In this document: positions 37,313-47,163 of the stretch, one piece after another
How the letters are laid out: each line of letters opens with the position of its first letter
How positions within the stretch are numbered: the first letter of the stretch is position 1
DNA from: an uncultured Lachnospiraceae bacterium
GTDB lineage: Bacteria > Bacillota > Clostridia > Lachnospirales > Lachnospiraceae
Direction of reading: 5' to 3'
Length of the DNA: 62,792 nt
Assembly (NCBI GenBank): GCA_910576975.1
Contig: CAJTJY010000022.1
Span: 273-63,064 of the forward strand
Made by a program: the position numbers and the translations under genes
Notes under the pieces: generated by a model
What the model was told of the DNA's origin: nothing
The model's input: the letters and a program-made list of their open reading frames with translations, nothing else
Databases searched by the model: none

Positions 37313-39030
37313 GTCTGACGGCAATTATTCTAGTGGTTTGGTATCTATGCTTGGGAATCAGCATCATGACATTTGCTTCAGATATTGATGAAAATATCGA
37401 GGAGGTGCGGATCGAAGGAGCTTCTTCTTGTATGCCAGATATAAAGATATATTGTTACCCAGCTAGAAAAGAATTGTTGGATGGAGTGAGTGTTACTTAC
37501 GCAGAAGAAGAACTTGACGTACTGAAAGTGCTTCCGTTTGAAGAGACTCAAGAGGGAAGTAATTATTATATGCTCTTAGATGTTTCTGCTTCTGTAAGCC
37601 AAGCGTATTTTGCTCAAATGAAAACAAGCATTCTGGATTTTTGGGCAAAGATGGGAACGACGGATCAATTGACGCTGATTACTTTTGGCGACAAGGTACA
37701 GGTTGTTTTTCAAGATAAGACAGTAACAGATGATATTTCAGAACAAGTGAATGCAATAGAAAATACAGATCAGAATACATGTCTGTTTGAAGCAATTGAT
37801 AAAGCTGCAAAACTTGCAGATACGAAAAAGCAAGCCGGGCGCCGCAAAATTACAATGGCCTTAACAGATGGAGAGGATTTCTCTGAAAATACTTCTACAA
37901 AAGAAGAGGCTTTAGCTACCTTGAAAGAAAAAATGATGCCTCTTTATGCCATGGCGGAGAAAGAAAATAATCAGGGAGGTGAAAATGCTTATTTGGACAG
38001 CATGGGGGTGTTTGTCCGAGATTCCGGCGGCGTTATGGAAGTGTTTGCTCCCCAGGACGCAGTATTAAAAATGCAAAATTTGCAGCAGGTTTTTCGGGAA
38101 GCATATGTGATACAGGCAAAGGCGCAGTCTAATGTGATAGATTATCAGAAAAAGCCACTGAACCTTGCTTTTGCTGACGGCATAGCAAAAACTGCCCAGT
38201 ATCGAGCTTCTTTTTACCAGGAAGATACCAGTTCTCCTAATGCCAAGGTAAAAAAACATTCTGATTATGCGTTAAAAATTACATATAGTGAACCTGTAAC
38301 TGGTGCAGAGCAAGTTTCTGGATATGAAATCACTCATGATGATGAGAAGATCACAGACGGCTATATGGTACGTTATAAAGAGAAAGAAAAACAATTTACG
38401 GCCATTATCACCTTTGAAGAGAAACTTATGAACGGCAAATATAAGATTACATTTCATGGGATTACCGACCGCTCGATGGAACAAAATCCGCTCAAGAAGA
38501 CATGCAGCATTAAGATTAAAGATGGAGAGAAAGATGATATTGCTGATTATATTATGAAGTATCAGGCATTTCTTGTAGGATTGCTCGTTCTGATCGTGAT
38601 ATTAGCCGCTATAGCTCTTATGTGGATAAAGATAAAAAAGCAAGGAGGGATCGTTACCTTAGAGGGTAAAGCGGTACTTCAGTCTAATGTTCAGAAGAAG
38701 CATCAGATCAAGGTGCAGAAAAACCAAAGTTCGAAGAAGCAGATTCAATTTTTCTTGGATGGAATGATTTCTGGAAAAAGGCAGATCACAGTAGATATTG
38801 ATCAGAGCATTATCGTAGGCCGTTCTTCCGTTTGTGAAGTCTATATAGATGATGATAATATATCCCGGCAGCATTTTGTAATTTGTGATCAAGATGGTGC
38901 GTTTTATATTCAGGATCTTAATTCCAAAAATGGAACTTTTGTAAATGGTCAAAAGATTATGAGATCCAAAAAGCTTGAGAACGGAGACAAGATAAAATTC
39001 GGAAATATTATAATGACTGTGAGGTGGTAA
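37291..39030 (+). CDS. vWA domain protein with membrane helix and cytosolic FHA domain
   Basis: The 579-residue protein starts MGKKRKISLTAIILVVWYLC, with a signal sequence to about residue 30. A vWA domain with MIDAS DVSAS (97-101) and the later LTDGED motif follows, then an Ig-like region around 330-405. A membrane helix (AFLVGLLVLIVILAAIALMW) comes before a C-terminal cytosolic FHA domain (about 490-579: IIVGRSSVCEVYI, SRQHF, NSKNGTFVNG). I infer that it links an outside binding event to phosphothreonine recognition inside. An earlier in-frame start at 37273 lies inside the previous gene; GGGGGAAAAG precedes 37291. Confidence 0.9.
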   Translation: MGKKRKISLTAIILVVWYLCLGISIMTFASDIDENIEEVRIEGASSCMPDIKIYCYPARKELLDGVSVTYAEEELDVLKVLPFEETQEGSNYYMLLDVSASVSQAYFAQMKTSILDFWAKMGTTDQLTLITFGDKVQVVFQDKTVTDDISEQVNAIENTDQNTCLFEAIDKAAKLADTKKQAGRRKITMALTDGEDFSENTSTKEEALATLKEKMMPLYAMAEKENNQGGENAYLDSMGVFVRDSGGVMEVFAPQDAVLKMQNLQQVFREAYVIQAKAQSNVIDYQKKPLNLAFADGIAKTAQYRASFYQEDTSSPNAKVKKHSDYALKITYSEPVTGAEQVSGYEITHDDEKITDGYMVRYKEKEKQFTAIITFEEKLMNGKYKITFHGITDRSMEQNPLKKTCSIKIKDGEKDDIADYIMKYQAFLVGLLVLIVILAAIALMWIKIKKQGGIVTLEGKAVLQSNVQKKHQIKVQKNQSSKKQIQFFLDGMISGKRQITVDIDQSIIVGRSSVCEVYIDDDNISRQHFVICDQDGAFYIQDLNSKNGTFVNGQKIMRSKKLENGDKIKFGNIIMTVRW

Positions 39031-39033
39031 AGC

Positions 39034-40338
39034 GTGAAAGAAATATATAAATGTCCGAACTGCTTTCAGGGGGATATACAATCCGGAAAATGTACAGCCT
39101 GCGGGTATGAGAGGAAGGACGACAAGGAAAATTGTTTAAGGCTTCCTGAAATGTATATCCTTGAAAACCGCTATATTATAGGAAGAATTTTAGGAAACGG
39201 AGGATTTGGCATTACCTATAAGGCATTCGACATTTTGAATCAGTGCTATTGTGCCGTGAAAGAGTTTGTTCCTCTGGGGGTTGTAAAAAGGATAGATTGT
39301 GGCGTTCAGATGGTGGTGACGTCCAGTTTAAATTTAGATGATTTCGAACATGGAAAGAAACGGTTCATGCAGGAGGCCCAGGTTTTAAAACAATTGACGG
39401 ATATTCCAGAAGTAGTACAGGTGATGGATTATTTTTTACAAAATAATACTGCCTATTTTGTGATGGAGCATATCGAAGGCGCCAATCTCAAACAATTAAT
39501 GACCACATATGGAGGAACGATTCCATTGAAGGAGGCAAGCTCTATCATTTACCATGCTGGAATGGCCTTGGACCAAGTACATAAAAGGGCGGGGATTTTT
39601 CATCGTGATATCAGCCCCGATAATATTATGGTCAGTAAGGATGGAAAGGTAAAGATTATTGACTTTGGCAATGCCAAACATATCATAGGAAATAAAAGCC
39701 AAACGCTTTCTGTAATATTAAAACATGGATACGCCCCTTTGGAACAATATTCGAGCACTGGAAGCCAGGGAAGTTATACAGATGTTTATGCGTTGGCAGT
39801 CACATTTTACTATATTGTAACAGGCAGGATGATCCCAGATGCTCCAGACCGTCTCGGCGGGATAGAGTATGCGAAATTAAAAGAATTAAATCTGTCGGTC
39901 AGTCAGAATATTTCTGATGCAGTAGATTGTGCATTGATGATAAGTAGTAAAGCCAGAACTCAGTCTGTAGCGGAATTTATCAAATCATTTTCTTCGGCTG
40001 AAAAACAACGGGTTCAGCGCCGCTTAAAACCATATCTAAAGCTGGCTGGAACTGCCAATCATATTTGGAGCATCCCGGAAAATAAAATTGTGAGAATCGG
40101 ACGTTCTGTTGCGTGGGCGGATATCATCCCTTCCAGTGATGCAGGAATCAGCAATAAACATTGCGAGTTGTTTTATGATAGCATGGAGCAGCAGTTTTAT
40201 CTGATTGATCATTCGACAAACGGAACTTATGTCGGAAATAAAAAACTGGTAGAAAATGAGGTAAATATTCTTTTTAATGGTGAGAGGTTTACCCTTGGAA
40301 ACCATATCTGTGATTTGGAAGTGGGGTGGAACGAATGA
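39034..40338 (+). CDS. Soluble Ser/Thr kinase with zinc ribbon and C-terminal FHA domain
   Basis: The 434-residue kinase starts with GTG after GAGGTGG. It has a zinc ribbon (CPNC...CTAC, 7-23), then a kinase domain with GNGGFG, CAVKE Lys76, HRDISPDN and DFG. The C-terminal FHA domain (about 345-430) carries KIVRIGRSVAWADII, SNKHCE and STNGTYVGN. No membrane helix is present, unlike the two other kinases here. It may be a downstream kinase recruited to phosphorylated partners through its FHA domain. Its TGA overlaps the next ATG. Confidence 0.92.
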   Translation: MKEIYKCPNCFQGDIQSGKCTACGYERKDDKENCLRLPEMYILENRYIIGRILGNGGFGITYKAFDILNQCYCAVKEFVPLGVVKRIDCGVQMVVTSSLNLDDFEHGKKRFMQEAQVLKQLTDIPEVVQVMDYFLQNNTAYFVMEHIEGANLKQLMTTYGGTIPLKEASSIIYHAGMALDQVHKRAGIFHRDISPDNIMVSKDGKVKIIDFGNAKHIIGNKSQTLSVILKHGYAPLEQYSSTGSQGSYTDVYALAVTFYYIVTGRMIPDAPDRLGGIEYAKLKELNLSVSQNISDAVDCALMISSKARTQSVAEFIKSFSSAEKQRVQRRLKPYLKLAGTANHIWSIPENKIVRIGRSVAWADIIPSSDAGISNKHCELFYDSMEQQFYLIDHSTNGTYVGNKKLVENEVNILFNGERFTLGNHICDLEVGWNE

Positions 40339-41144
40339 CTGAGATGGAAAAAGACGTCGTAACACTAAAGATTTATCCCAAGGAAAGAATAGAAGTAGGG
40401 ACATCAAGCATAATCGGAACGCGGGACAATCAGGAAGACACCATATTTGGGTATGTTTGCCAGGAGAGAGCAATCGGCATGGTATGCGATGGAATGGGAG
40501 GACTTGCCAAAGGAGAGCTTGCAAGCAAGGCTGCGGCAGAAAGTCTCGCAGATGCATGGTTTGAGAGTAAAGAAATTGAAGATATCCCAGATTTTCTAAA
40601 GAGACAAGCGATTAAGGCAGATGAGAAAGTATTTTTTCAGGAAGATGAAAATGGGGAAAGAATCCGGGCTGGCACGACGATGGTGGCTGCCATTGTTGAG
40701 AAAGATGAGCTTTATTGGCTGTCCGTAGGGGACAGCAAAATATATATTATTCGGGGAGAAGAGATCATATCTGTATGCAGAGAGCATAACTACAGGCTTA
40801 CATTGGACCAACGGTTAGAACAAGGGCAATTGACGCAAGAAGAATATGCTGCGGAAGAATACCGCGCAGAAGCGTTAATTAGTTATCTGGGAATGGGAAA
40901 CGTTTCTTTGATGGATGTCAATGCCCAGCCTTTTCGAATGAGAGATGGGGATATTGTTCTTTTGAGTAGCGACGGATTATACAAAAGCCTTACAGAAAAT
41001 GAAATTCTGCACTTAGTAACTGAATACCAAGAAAACGTGCAGCATGCTGCGGAAGCTCTGACAGCGGCTGCGATGGGCGATAAAACGTCAGGCCAAGATA
41101 ATACGTCTGTGGTGTTGCTTCGTTATAAAGAGAAAAAAGAATAA
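40335..41144 (+). CDS. PP2C-family Ser/Thr phosphatase (second)
   Basis: The 269-residue phosphatase keeps RDNQEDT, VCDGMGGLAKGELAS, SVGDSKIYII, LLSSDGLYK and GQDNTSVVLL. The ATG at 40335 overlaps the kinase stop codon (ATGA); an in-frame GTG at 40326 also exists. Its direct coupling to the FHA kinase suggests a dedicated kinase-phosphatase pair. Confidence 0.92.
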   Translation: MTEMEKDVVTLKIYPKERIEVGTSSIIGTRDNQEDTIFGYVCQERAIGMVCDGMGGLAKGELASKAAAESLADAWFESKEIEDIPDFLKRQAIKADEKVFFQEDENGERIRAGTTMVAAIVEKDELYWLSVGDSKIYIIRGEEIISVCREHNYRLTLDQRLEQGQLTQEEYAAEEYRAEALISYLGMGNVSLMDVNAQPFRMRDGDIVLLSSDGLYKSLTENEILHLVTEYQENVQHAAEALTAAAMGDKTSGQDNTSVVLLRYKEKKE

Positions 41145-41166
41145 AGTTATACAGGAGGATAAAAGA

Positions 41167-41889
41167 ATGAATTTAAAAAGATGTGAAAATGAACACTTTT
41201 ACGATGGGGATAAGTTTCAGTCCTGTCCTCATTGTGCGACCGATGGAAACAGGGGTACGCAGCTTACGGCTCCATATACGGATATGGGAAATGGCTATGG
41301 AGGAACAATGACAGAACCGGTTACAATGCCAATGCCAGGGCATCATGATCCGTCTCTGCCAAATAATGACACAGGATCTTTGAATGGCCAGAATATTTCT
41401 TTGATACAGGGAACAGATTCTGATAATTTATCGCTTCAGGATGCAGTTAACAAGGCTGTAAGCATGAAAACAGTACTCGAGGATGATCAAAAAACAGTCA
41501 GCTTTTATAGCGCAAAAACTGGCGTTGATCCTGTAGCAGGATGGCTGGTCTGCATAGAAGGGGCAGATTTCGGAGAGAGCTTTGTGATTAAAAGTGGCAG
41601 AAACTTTATTGGCCGGGCAAAACATATGGATATTATGCTTCATGGAGATCATAGCATTTCAAGAGAAAAACATGCAATTATCTTGTATGAGCCAAAGCGC
41701 AGGGAGTTTATCGCACAAGCAGGGGAGTCTAGGGAGTTATTTTACTTAAATGACGAGGTGGTATTAAATCCAGTAAGATTAAATCAACATGACATACTCA
41801 CAATTGGAAATACCCGGTTAATGTTTTTTCCATGCTGCGGAGAACATTTTAGCTGGGATGATTACAAGAAAGATGAGGAGAAGAAATGA
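41167..41889 (+). CDS. FHA-domain protein with N-terminal Cys motif (paralogue)
   Basis: The 240-residue protein starts MNLKRCENEHFYDGDKFQSC with PHC following, the same C-x3-HFYD-x5-CPHC motif as the protein at 36713. After a Gly/Pro/Met-rich linker, GWLVCIEGADFGESF leads into an FHA domain (about 135-225) with FIGRAKHMDIML and SREKHA. AGGAGG precedes the ATG. The stop overlaps the next start by 4 bp. Confidence 0.87.
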   Translation: MNLKRCENEHFYDGDKFQSCPHCATDGNRGTQLTAPYTDMGNGYGGTMTEPVTMPMPGHHDPSLPNNDTGSLNGQNISLIQGTDSDNLSLQDAVNKAVSMKTVLEDDQKTVSFYSAKTGVDPVAGWLVCIEGADFGESFVIKSGRNFIGRAKHMDIMLHGDHSISREKHAIILYEPKRREFIAQAGESRELFYLNDEVVLNPVRLNQHDILTIGNTRLMFFPCCGEHFSWDDYKKDEEKK

Positions 41890-43007
41890 ACAATTTAAAG
41901 ACAAACAGAAGCGTTGGCTTGTATATAATGCTTACAATTTTAATGAACTTGCTTCCGTTTATATTTTTAGTCACTGTCATAAAACGGGTCAGTTCACAAA
42001 TTTCTAATTTGGCGCTGGACTTTTTTATAGGCAAAGGGGAAGACAGCATTGCAGACTTATTAACAGGCATGTTGATTTTTATAGTATTTATCTTACTGTG
42101 CGCCATAGTATATCTTATTTATAAAATTATTTTGTTCTGCGGCGTGTGCAAAGATATCAATACCATCTGTGGAAAGTATCAAATTGGAAAAGACAGCGTT
42201 CATTATATCGTGGTCATGCTGTTGTCAGTGGTCACTCTTCAAATCTACGAGGTTTATTGGTCTTATCAGCAGGGAAAGAGGATCAGGGAAGCTGGGCAGG
42301 CGTATCAAAGTCCCATAAAAGCAAATGAAAAAGTACATCTGACATTCTCTTTGCTTGCGGCTGCTTCTATATGGATCAATGTCATATTAAGCAATCTGAT
42401 TTCCTCTAATCCTGGTTTTTTACTGTCAAATATTTTTACGGTGATCTTTTTAGAATTTGCAGTATTTGTACTTTCTTATATGGGCATGATCAATCTGGCA
42501 TATTTTATAAAAGATCTGAATACGCTTGCCATTGCTTATAATGCGCAGTTAGAATCATCATCAGACAATTGGAAAAGAGCGGATATTGAATATCAGGGAC
42601 AAGAGCCAGGGAATAACGGAAATAGTGATGTTACAGTGCCGGTGGAGGAATGGATGCCAGATAAAAACAGCGCCTGGACGCCGGAAAGAAAAACAATGCC
42701 TCAAAAAGGGTTTATGGAAGGATATTCGGGCACTTATAAGGGAGCGCTCATTCCAATTGAAGGAGATGTCGTGGTTGGAAGGGATGAAACAGTTTGTAAT
42801 GTGGTAATCAAGGAGCCGTATGTGAGCAGGAGGCATTGCGTTATCCATTACAATTATCAAAATGGAACTTATGTCGTTACAGATTATTCTACTACCGGAG
42901 TTTTTTATCAAAATGGACAGGCATTTCCTAAAAACAGCCCTGTAATCTGTACCCCAGGAACAATGATTGTAATTGCAAGAAGCGGAAATGAATTTTTATT
43001 AAAATAG
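41886..43007 (+). CDS. Membrane protein with DUF4234-like region and C-terminal FHA domain
   Basis: The 373-residue protein has about five membrane helices in residues 10-215. The segment YIVVMLLSVVTLQIYEVYWS with YQQGKRI resembles DUF4234. A cytosolic FHA domain (about 280-373: VVVGRDETVCNVVI, SRRHCVI, GVFYQNGQAF) ends the protein. It may be a membrane platform that docks phosphorylated proteins beside the exporter encoded 19 bp downstream. Confidence 0.85.
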   Translation: MNNLKTNRSVGLYIMLTILMNLLPFIFLVTVIKRVSSQISNLALDFFIGKGEDSIADLLTGMLIFIVFILLCAIVYLIYKIILFCGVCKDINTICGKYQIGKDSVHYIVVMLLSVVTLQIYEVYWSYQQGKRIREAGQAYQSPIKANEKVHLTFSLLAAASIWINVILSNLISSNPGFLLSNIFTVIFLEFAVFVLSYMGMINLAYFIKDLNTLAIAYNAQLESSSDNWKRADIEYQGQEPGNNGNSDVTVPVEEWMPDKNSAWTPERKTMPQKGFMEGYSGTYKGALIPIEGDVVVGRDETVCNVVIKEPYVSRRHCVIHYNYQNGTYVVTDYSTTGVFYQNGQAFPKNSPVICTPGTMIVIARSGNEFLLK

Positions 43008-43026
43008 ACAGGCGGAGGAAGGAAAT

Positions 43027-45330
43027 GTGGAAGCACAGAAGAACAAGTATCTAACAATTATCGATGATACAGGAAAAGTTCAGGAGATTTGCTTAGGATC
43101 TTTTCAAAAAGATCATATTTTATGGGGAAGAGACGCCGAAAAAAATGACATTGTTACACTTTCTCCTGTGATATCCAGAATGCACGGTAAGTTTAAAATA
43201 GTTTCTGAGGGATTGCTTTATGTTGATACAGGCAGCACCAATGGAACTTATATCGAAAACGCTTCTGGAAGGCATTTTATGCAGGGGGGAAGTCAATACG
43301 CCTGGCTAAGAGACGGCGATATGCTGCGTATTCAGATGCCAGACCGAGATGAAGGAAAATCTGTCCTGCTTCTTTATACAGAACAAGTGCAAGATGGAAA
43401 ATGGCAAAAGTACATGATGCCTGCCCCCAAAATAAGCATTGGACGTGGAACGGAAAATGACATTGTCCTACAGCATATCGGAATCTCAAGAAATCATGCA
43501 GTGATTGAGCAGCAGGGGGATTCTTATTATATTACAGACTGCCAGAGTACAAATGGGGTTTTAGTAAATGACATGGTTTTAACCGGGAAGCATCGTCTCA
43601 AGGAAAAGGACGTGATCCGAATCCTCAGCAGCATACTCATTTTTACAAGAGACGGAATTTATTATAAAAGCTCTATGCAGGGAGTAAGCTTGAAAGTCCG
43701 CAATATGAACAAGGTTGTAGGAAAGGGAAAGCAGATTCTTCATAATGTAGATATTGATATTGACAGCAATGAATTTGTGGCGATTATCGGTGGTTCCGGC
43801 GCAGGAAAATCTACATTGATGAATGCAATCAGCGGTTTTGACAAGAAGAGAGAAGGTACTGTGCTGTTCTCTGGATTGAATCTCGATGAGAATTTTTCCG
43901 TGTTAAAAAGCCTCATTGGATATGTGCCGCAGCAGGACATTATTTTTGAAAATTTGACTTTGAACCGCATGTTGGCCTATACGGCGAAGCTAAAAATGCC
44001 AAAGGATACTTCAAAGGCGGAGATTGAAAAGAGAATTCATGACGTACTGGAAATGGTGGAGCTTTCCGAACATCAGAATACTTATATCCGAAAGCTTTCC
44101 GGGGGACAAAAAAAGCGCGCCAGTATTGCGGTCGAGCTTTTGGCAGATCCTAGTCTGTTTTTCCTTGATGAACCTACCTCAGGACTGGATCCAGGAACAG
44201 AGAAAAAGTTGATGGGAACGTTAAGCCGCCTTGCTAAATCTCAGGGAAAAACGATTATCATGGTAACACATACCACGCAAAGTCTTGATTTGTGCGACAA
44301 GGTGATTTTCATGGGTCAGGGAGGAAGAGTTTGCTTTTGCGGGACTTGTGACCAGGCAAAGATGTTTTTTGGCACAGATAACTTGGTGGATATTTATAAT
44401 CAGATGGCGGCACAGCCCAAAGAATGGGCTTCTCAATATGCTAATTGCGTGCCGTTAGAGCCTGTTTATACTGAGGAAGGAAAAGAAGCGCCTAAAAAGA
44501 AGAAGTTTTCAGGACTGCGCCAATTCAGCATCTTAACGATGCGGTATGCAGAATTGATCAAAAATGATTTGCCGCGGCTTGCAATGCTGCTTTTGCAGCC
44601 AATCCTAATTGCAATGCTTCTTGGGATTGTAGCGGATGACAAGGTTTTTGAAATTTATGAGAGCACAAAATCGATTTTATTTGCATTGAGCTGTGCAGCA
44701 ATCTGGATTGGATTGTTTAATTCTATTCAAGAGATTTGCAAAGAGCGTTCGGTGTTAAAACGAGAGTACATGGGCAATTTAAAGCTTTGGGCTTATACCT
44801 TGTCAAAATTTGTGATTCAGATGATTGTTGGAGTCGCCCAGGCAGCGATCATGACGGCAGTCTTTGGATTTGTCGTGGGACTTCCAGAAAAAGGAATTTT
44901 GCTGGAAAACAGTTTTTTGGAAATTTTTGTAACCATTTGGCTTACAATTACAGCTTCTATGGCGCTTGGATTTATCATATCAGCATTTGTAAAGAGCGGA
45001 GACAAGGCGATGACCTGCGCTCCTTTTGTGCTAATTATCCAGCTTTTGTTTTCTGGAATTTTATTTGAGTTAAAGGGGGCTGGAAGCAAGATTGCATATG
45101 CAACCATCAGTAAATGGTCTGTGGAAAGTCTTGGCAGTATTGCAGATTTAAATAGTTTGACATTGAAGATGCAGGAAGAAATTCCAGGGATAGAACATGA
45201 ATTTCAAGAGATTTTTGAGTTTACCCGGAAGCATTTAATGTCAAATTGGGCAGTATTGGCAGGCATGGTATTGTTTTGCGGAGTGCTCACCACTGTGTTA
45301 CTGCGCAATGTGGCAAAGGATGGAAGATAG
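43027..45330 (+). CDS. FHA-FHA-ABC-2 type transporter (Rv1747-like architecture)
   Basis: The 767-residue protein starts with GTG after GGAGG. Two FHA domains occupy about 20-110 and 125-205 (SRMHGKF, STNGTYIEN; IGRGTENDIVL, SRNHAVI, STNGVLVND). The ABC ATPase has GGSGAGKST near 254, LSGGQKKRASIA and DEPTSGLDPG. About six membrane helices form an ABC-2 type permease (500-760). Mycobacterial Rv1747 has the same FHA-FHA-ABC layout and is controlled by a Ser/Thr kinase, so kinase-gated export is a reasonable inference. The substrate is unknown. It is the last gene of the run. Confidence 0.93.
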   Translation: MEAQKNKYLTIIDDTGKVQEICLGSFQKDHILWGRDAEKNDIVTLSPVISRMHGKFKIVSEGLLYVDTGSTNGTYIENASGRHFMQGGSQYAWLRDGDMLRIQMPDRDEGKSVLLLYTEQVQDGKWQKYMMPAPKISIGRGTENDIVLQHIGISRNHAVIEQQGDSYYITDCQSTNGVLVNDMVLTGKHRLKEKDVIRILSSILIFTRDGIYYKSSMQGVSLKVRNMNKVVGKGKQILHNVDIDIDSNEFVAIIGGSGAGKSTLMNAISGFDKKREGTVLFSGLNLDENFSVLKSLIGYVPQQDIIFENLTLNRMLAYTAKLKMPKDTSKAEIEKRIHDVLEMVELSEHQNTYIRKLSGGQKKRASIAVELLADPSLFFLDEPTSGLDPGTEKKLMGTLSRLAKSQGKTIIMVTHTTQSLDLCDKVIFMGQGGRVCFCGTCDQAKMFFGTDNLVDIYNQMAAQPKEWASQYANCVPLEPVYTEEGKEAPKKKKFSGLRQFSILTMRYAELIKNDLPRLAMLLLQPILIAMLLGIVADDKVFEIYESTKSILFALSCAAIWIGLFNSIQEICKERSVLKREYMGNLKLWAYTLSKFVIQMIVGVAQAAIMTAVFGFVVGLPEKGILLENSFLEIFVTIWLTITASMALGFIISAFVKSGDKAMTCAPFVLIIQLLFSGILFELKGAGSKIAYATISKWSVESLGSIADLNSLTLKMQEEIPGIEHEFQEIFEFTRKHLMSNWAVLAGMVLFCGVLTTVLLRNVAKDGR

Positions 45331-45352
45331 TTAAAATAAAAAAGGTAGCAAT

Positions 45353-45451
45353 AGGGGCTGTTGCAAATAGCTGTTATATACGGGACATGGCATTATATTA
45401 CAAGAATTTGATCCATGCACTGTATATAAGCTGAACTTTGCAACAGCCCCT
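45353..45451. repeat. Palindromic element D / terminator
   Basis: AGGGGCTGTTGCAAA (45353-45367) and its exact complement at 45437-45451 enclose about 70 bases. It separates the convergent ABC exporter and PF09818 ATPase genes and may terminate both. The head resembles GGGGCTGTCGCAC of the nested element at 51936-52115. Confidence 0.7.
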
Positions 45452-45462
45452 TGCATTATGAG

Positions 45463-47163
45463 CTACATCTGAAGCCCACGATAGCGGTTCAGACAGGCAT
45501 AGATTTCCTGCTTTCTGGGCAAGGCAAATCCCCCAGATACATATCCTGCGTCACAAACTGCAGAAATTCCTTTTTGATCTAATAAATTCCATAGCTCTTC
45601 TGCGGTTTCAAGAAGGGTTCGTTTTCCATTAAAAAGTTTAAGCTGTGCGTATTTCATTAAAAGTCCCAGGGAAGCAAGCTGTTCCGTGTCGGTAAGCTGT
45701 TCCACGTATCTGACGTCAATTGTTTCTCGATTAATTACGATGGAATCTTTTCCCTGTGTCTTGATTTTAATGCGGTCATTTTTACGGAAGGCTGCGTCTG
45801 GCTTTATGGGACGGACACTGTTTGGCTTTGCGCCTGGAGCGGCAGGCTCTTCTGGAAGAGGAAAAGCCATTGCTTCCTTTTTAGCAAATTCTGTAATATC
45901 TCTTGGCAGATAGTGATCCATCTGAATAATATGGTCCGCTTTATGAAAATAGGAACCAGAGCTTCCTGCTACCAAGATCGTGGAAATTTGATAAACCGAA
46001 AATAATTCCTGTACCCGGTCAATGAAAGGCGTGATGGGTTCCAAGTCGCGGTGAACGACCCGCTGCATCAGCTCGTCCCGAATCATGAAATTAGTGGCGC
46101 TAGTGTCTTCGTCAATCAAAAGCAGATTGCTGCCTGATTCCATGGCTTCCACTACGTTGGCTGCCTGGGACGTGCTGCCGCTGGCGTCCTCTGTGCAGAA
46201 ATGAACCGTATCTTTGTGGTTGGGAAGATTGCTGATAAACATAGAGATATCTGTGTGTTTGATACTTCGCCCGTCTTCTGCCCGTATTTTCATGGCAGTG
46301 TTATCAGTAATGACGTATTCTCTTCCGTCTCCGGCAATATGATTGTAAACGCCCAGTTCCAGTGCTTTTAAGAGCGTGGATTTGCCGTGGTAGCCACCTC
46401 CGACGATTAGGGTAATTCCTTCTGGAATTCCCATGCCTGTAAGATCTCCGTGATGAGGAAGCTTTAATGTCACTTCCATAGATTTCGGAGATTGAAATGC
46501 AACCGCTTGTTTCATGGGACGGTCAGAGACGCCTGATTCTCTGGGAAGAATGGCTCCATTGGCAACGAATGCGGCAAGACCTAATTTGGCAAGTTCCTGA
46601 CGGATAAATTCCTGGTCTTCGGAAAGTTCCTGGTTCTTTTTTACAGTTTTTGGATCAAGGGAGCGGTAATACAGGGATTTTTTTACGCATCCAGGAAGAA
46701 AATCAAATAATATCTTGCACAATTCTCTGGCATTGATGGTGCGGCCATTGGCAGGAAAGCCAATTTCCATCCGTACAGATACACAGCCGTTTTTATCTAT
46801 CTCGCAGGCTGTTCGTTCTAATATTTCCTGACCACAGTGGCTGACTGAGATAAGACCGCTTTTCCCAGAACCTTTTGCCTTGAAAGTGAAAGCCTGAACT
46901 TGTCTCGAAAACTGGCGTATCAAGTAATCTTGCAGAGCAATTCTCTTGTGCTTTTGATCATATAATTCACAGGGGAAAGCTGCCAGTTTTCCTGGGACCT
47001 GTATGCTTACCTTAGAAGGAGAGGCAAAGGGATCTCCCTGCACATGATCGATAGACAGCACATATCCCTCAAACTGCCAAGCTCCTCTCGTATCTTTATA
47101 AGCCGGATATCCTTTATGGTCTATGCGGTTTAGCAATTGACGTAAATCTGCAGATGTTTTCAT
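45463..47163 (-). CDS. Predicted ABC-class ATPase (PF09818/COG3044)
   Basis: The 566-residue protein belongs to the predicted ABC-class ATPase family. Walker A is GGGYHGKST, Walker B is LLLIDEDTSATNFM, and a family-typical GSSGSYFHKADHIIQM follows. Its role is poorly known; trypanosomal MRB1590 of this family binds RNA. It starts at MKTSADLRQLL, with GGAGG 6 bases upstream. It is convergent with the kinase/FHA run and probably independent of it. Confidence 0.85.
   Translation of the reverse strand: MKTSADLRQLLNRIDHKGYPAYKDTRGAWQFEGYVLSIDHVQGDPFASPSKVSIQVPGKLAAFPCELYDQKHKRIALQDYLIRQFSRQVQAFTFKAKGSGKSGLISVSHCGQEILERTACEIDKNGCVSVRMEIGFPANGRTINARELCKILFDFLPGCVKKSLYYRSLDPKTVKKNQELSEDQEFIRQELAKLGLAAFVANGAILPRESGVSDRPMKQAVAFQSPKSMEVTLKLPHHGDLTGMGIPEGITLIVGGGYHGKSTLLKALELGVYNHIAGDGREYVITDNTAMKIRAEDGRSIKHTDISMFISNLPNHKDTVHFCTEDASGSTSQAANVVEAMESGSNLLLIDEDTSATNFMIRDELMQRVVHRDLEPITPFIDRVQELFSVYQISTILVAGSSGSYFHKADHIIQMDHYLPRDITEFAKKEAMAFPLPEEPAAPGAKPNSVRPIKPDAAFRKNDRIKIKTQGKDSIVINRETIDVRYVEQLTDTEQLASLGLLMKYAQLKLFNGKRTLLETAEELWNLLDQKGISAVCDAGYVSGGFALPRKQEIYACLNRYRGLQM

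Noticed and set aside
45246..45434. Small ORF running from the end of the ABC exporter into palindrome D.
   Set aside because: It starts inside another gene in a different frame and ends in an inverted repeat; no support.
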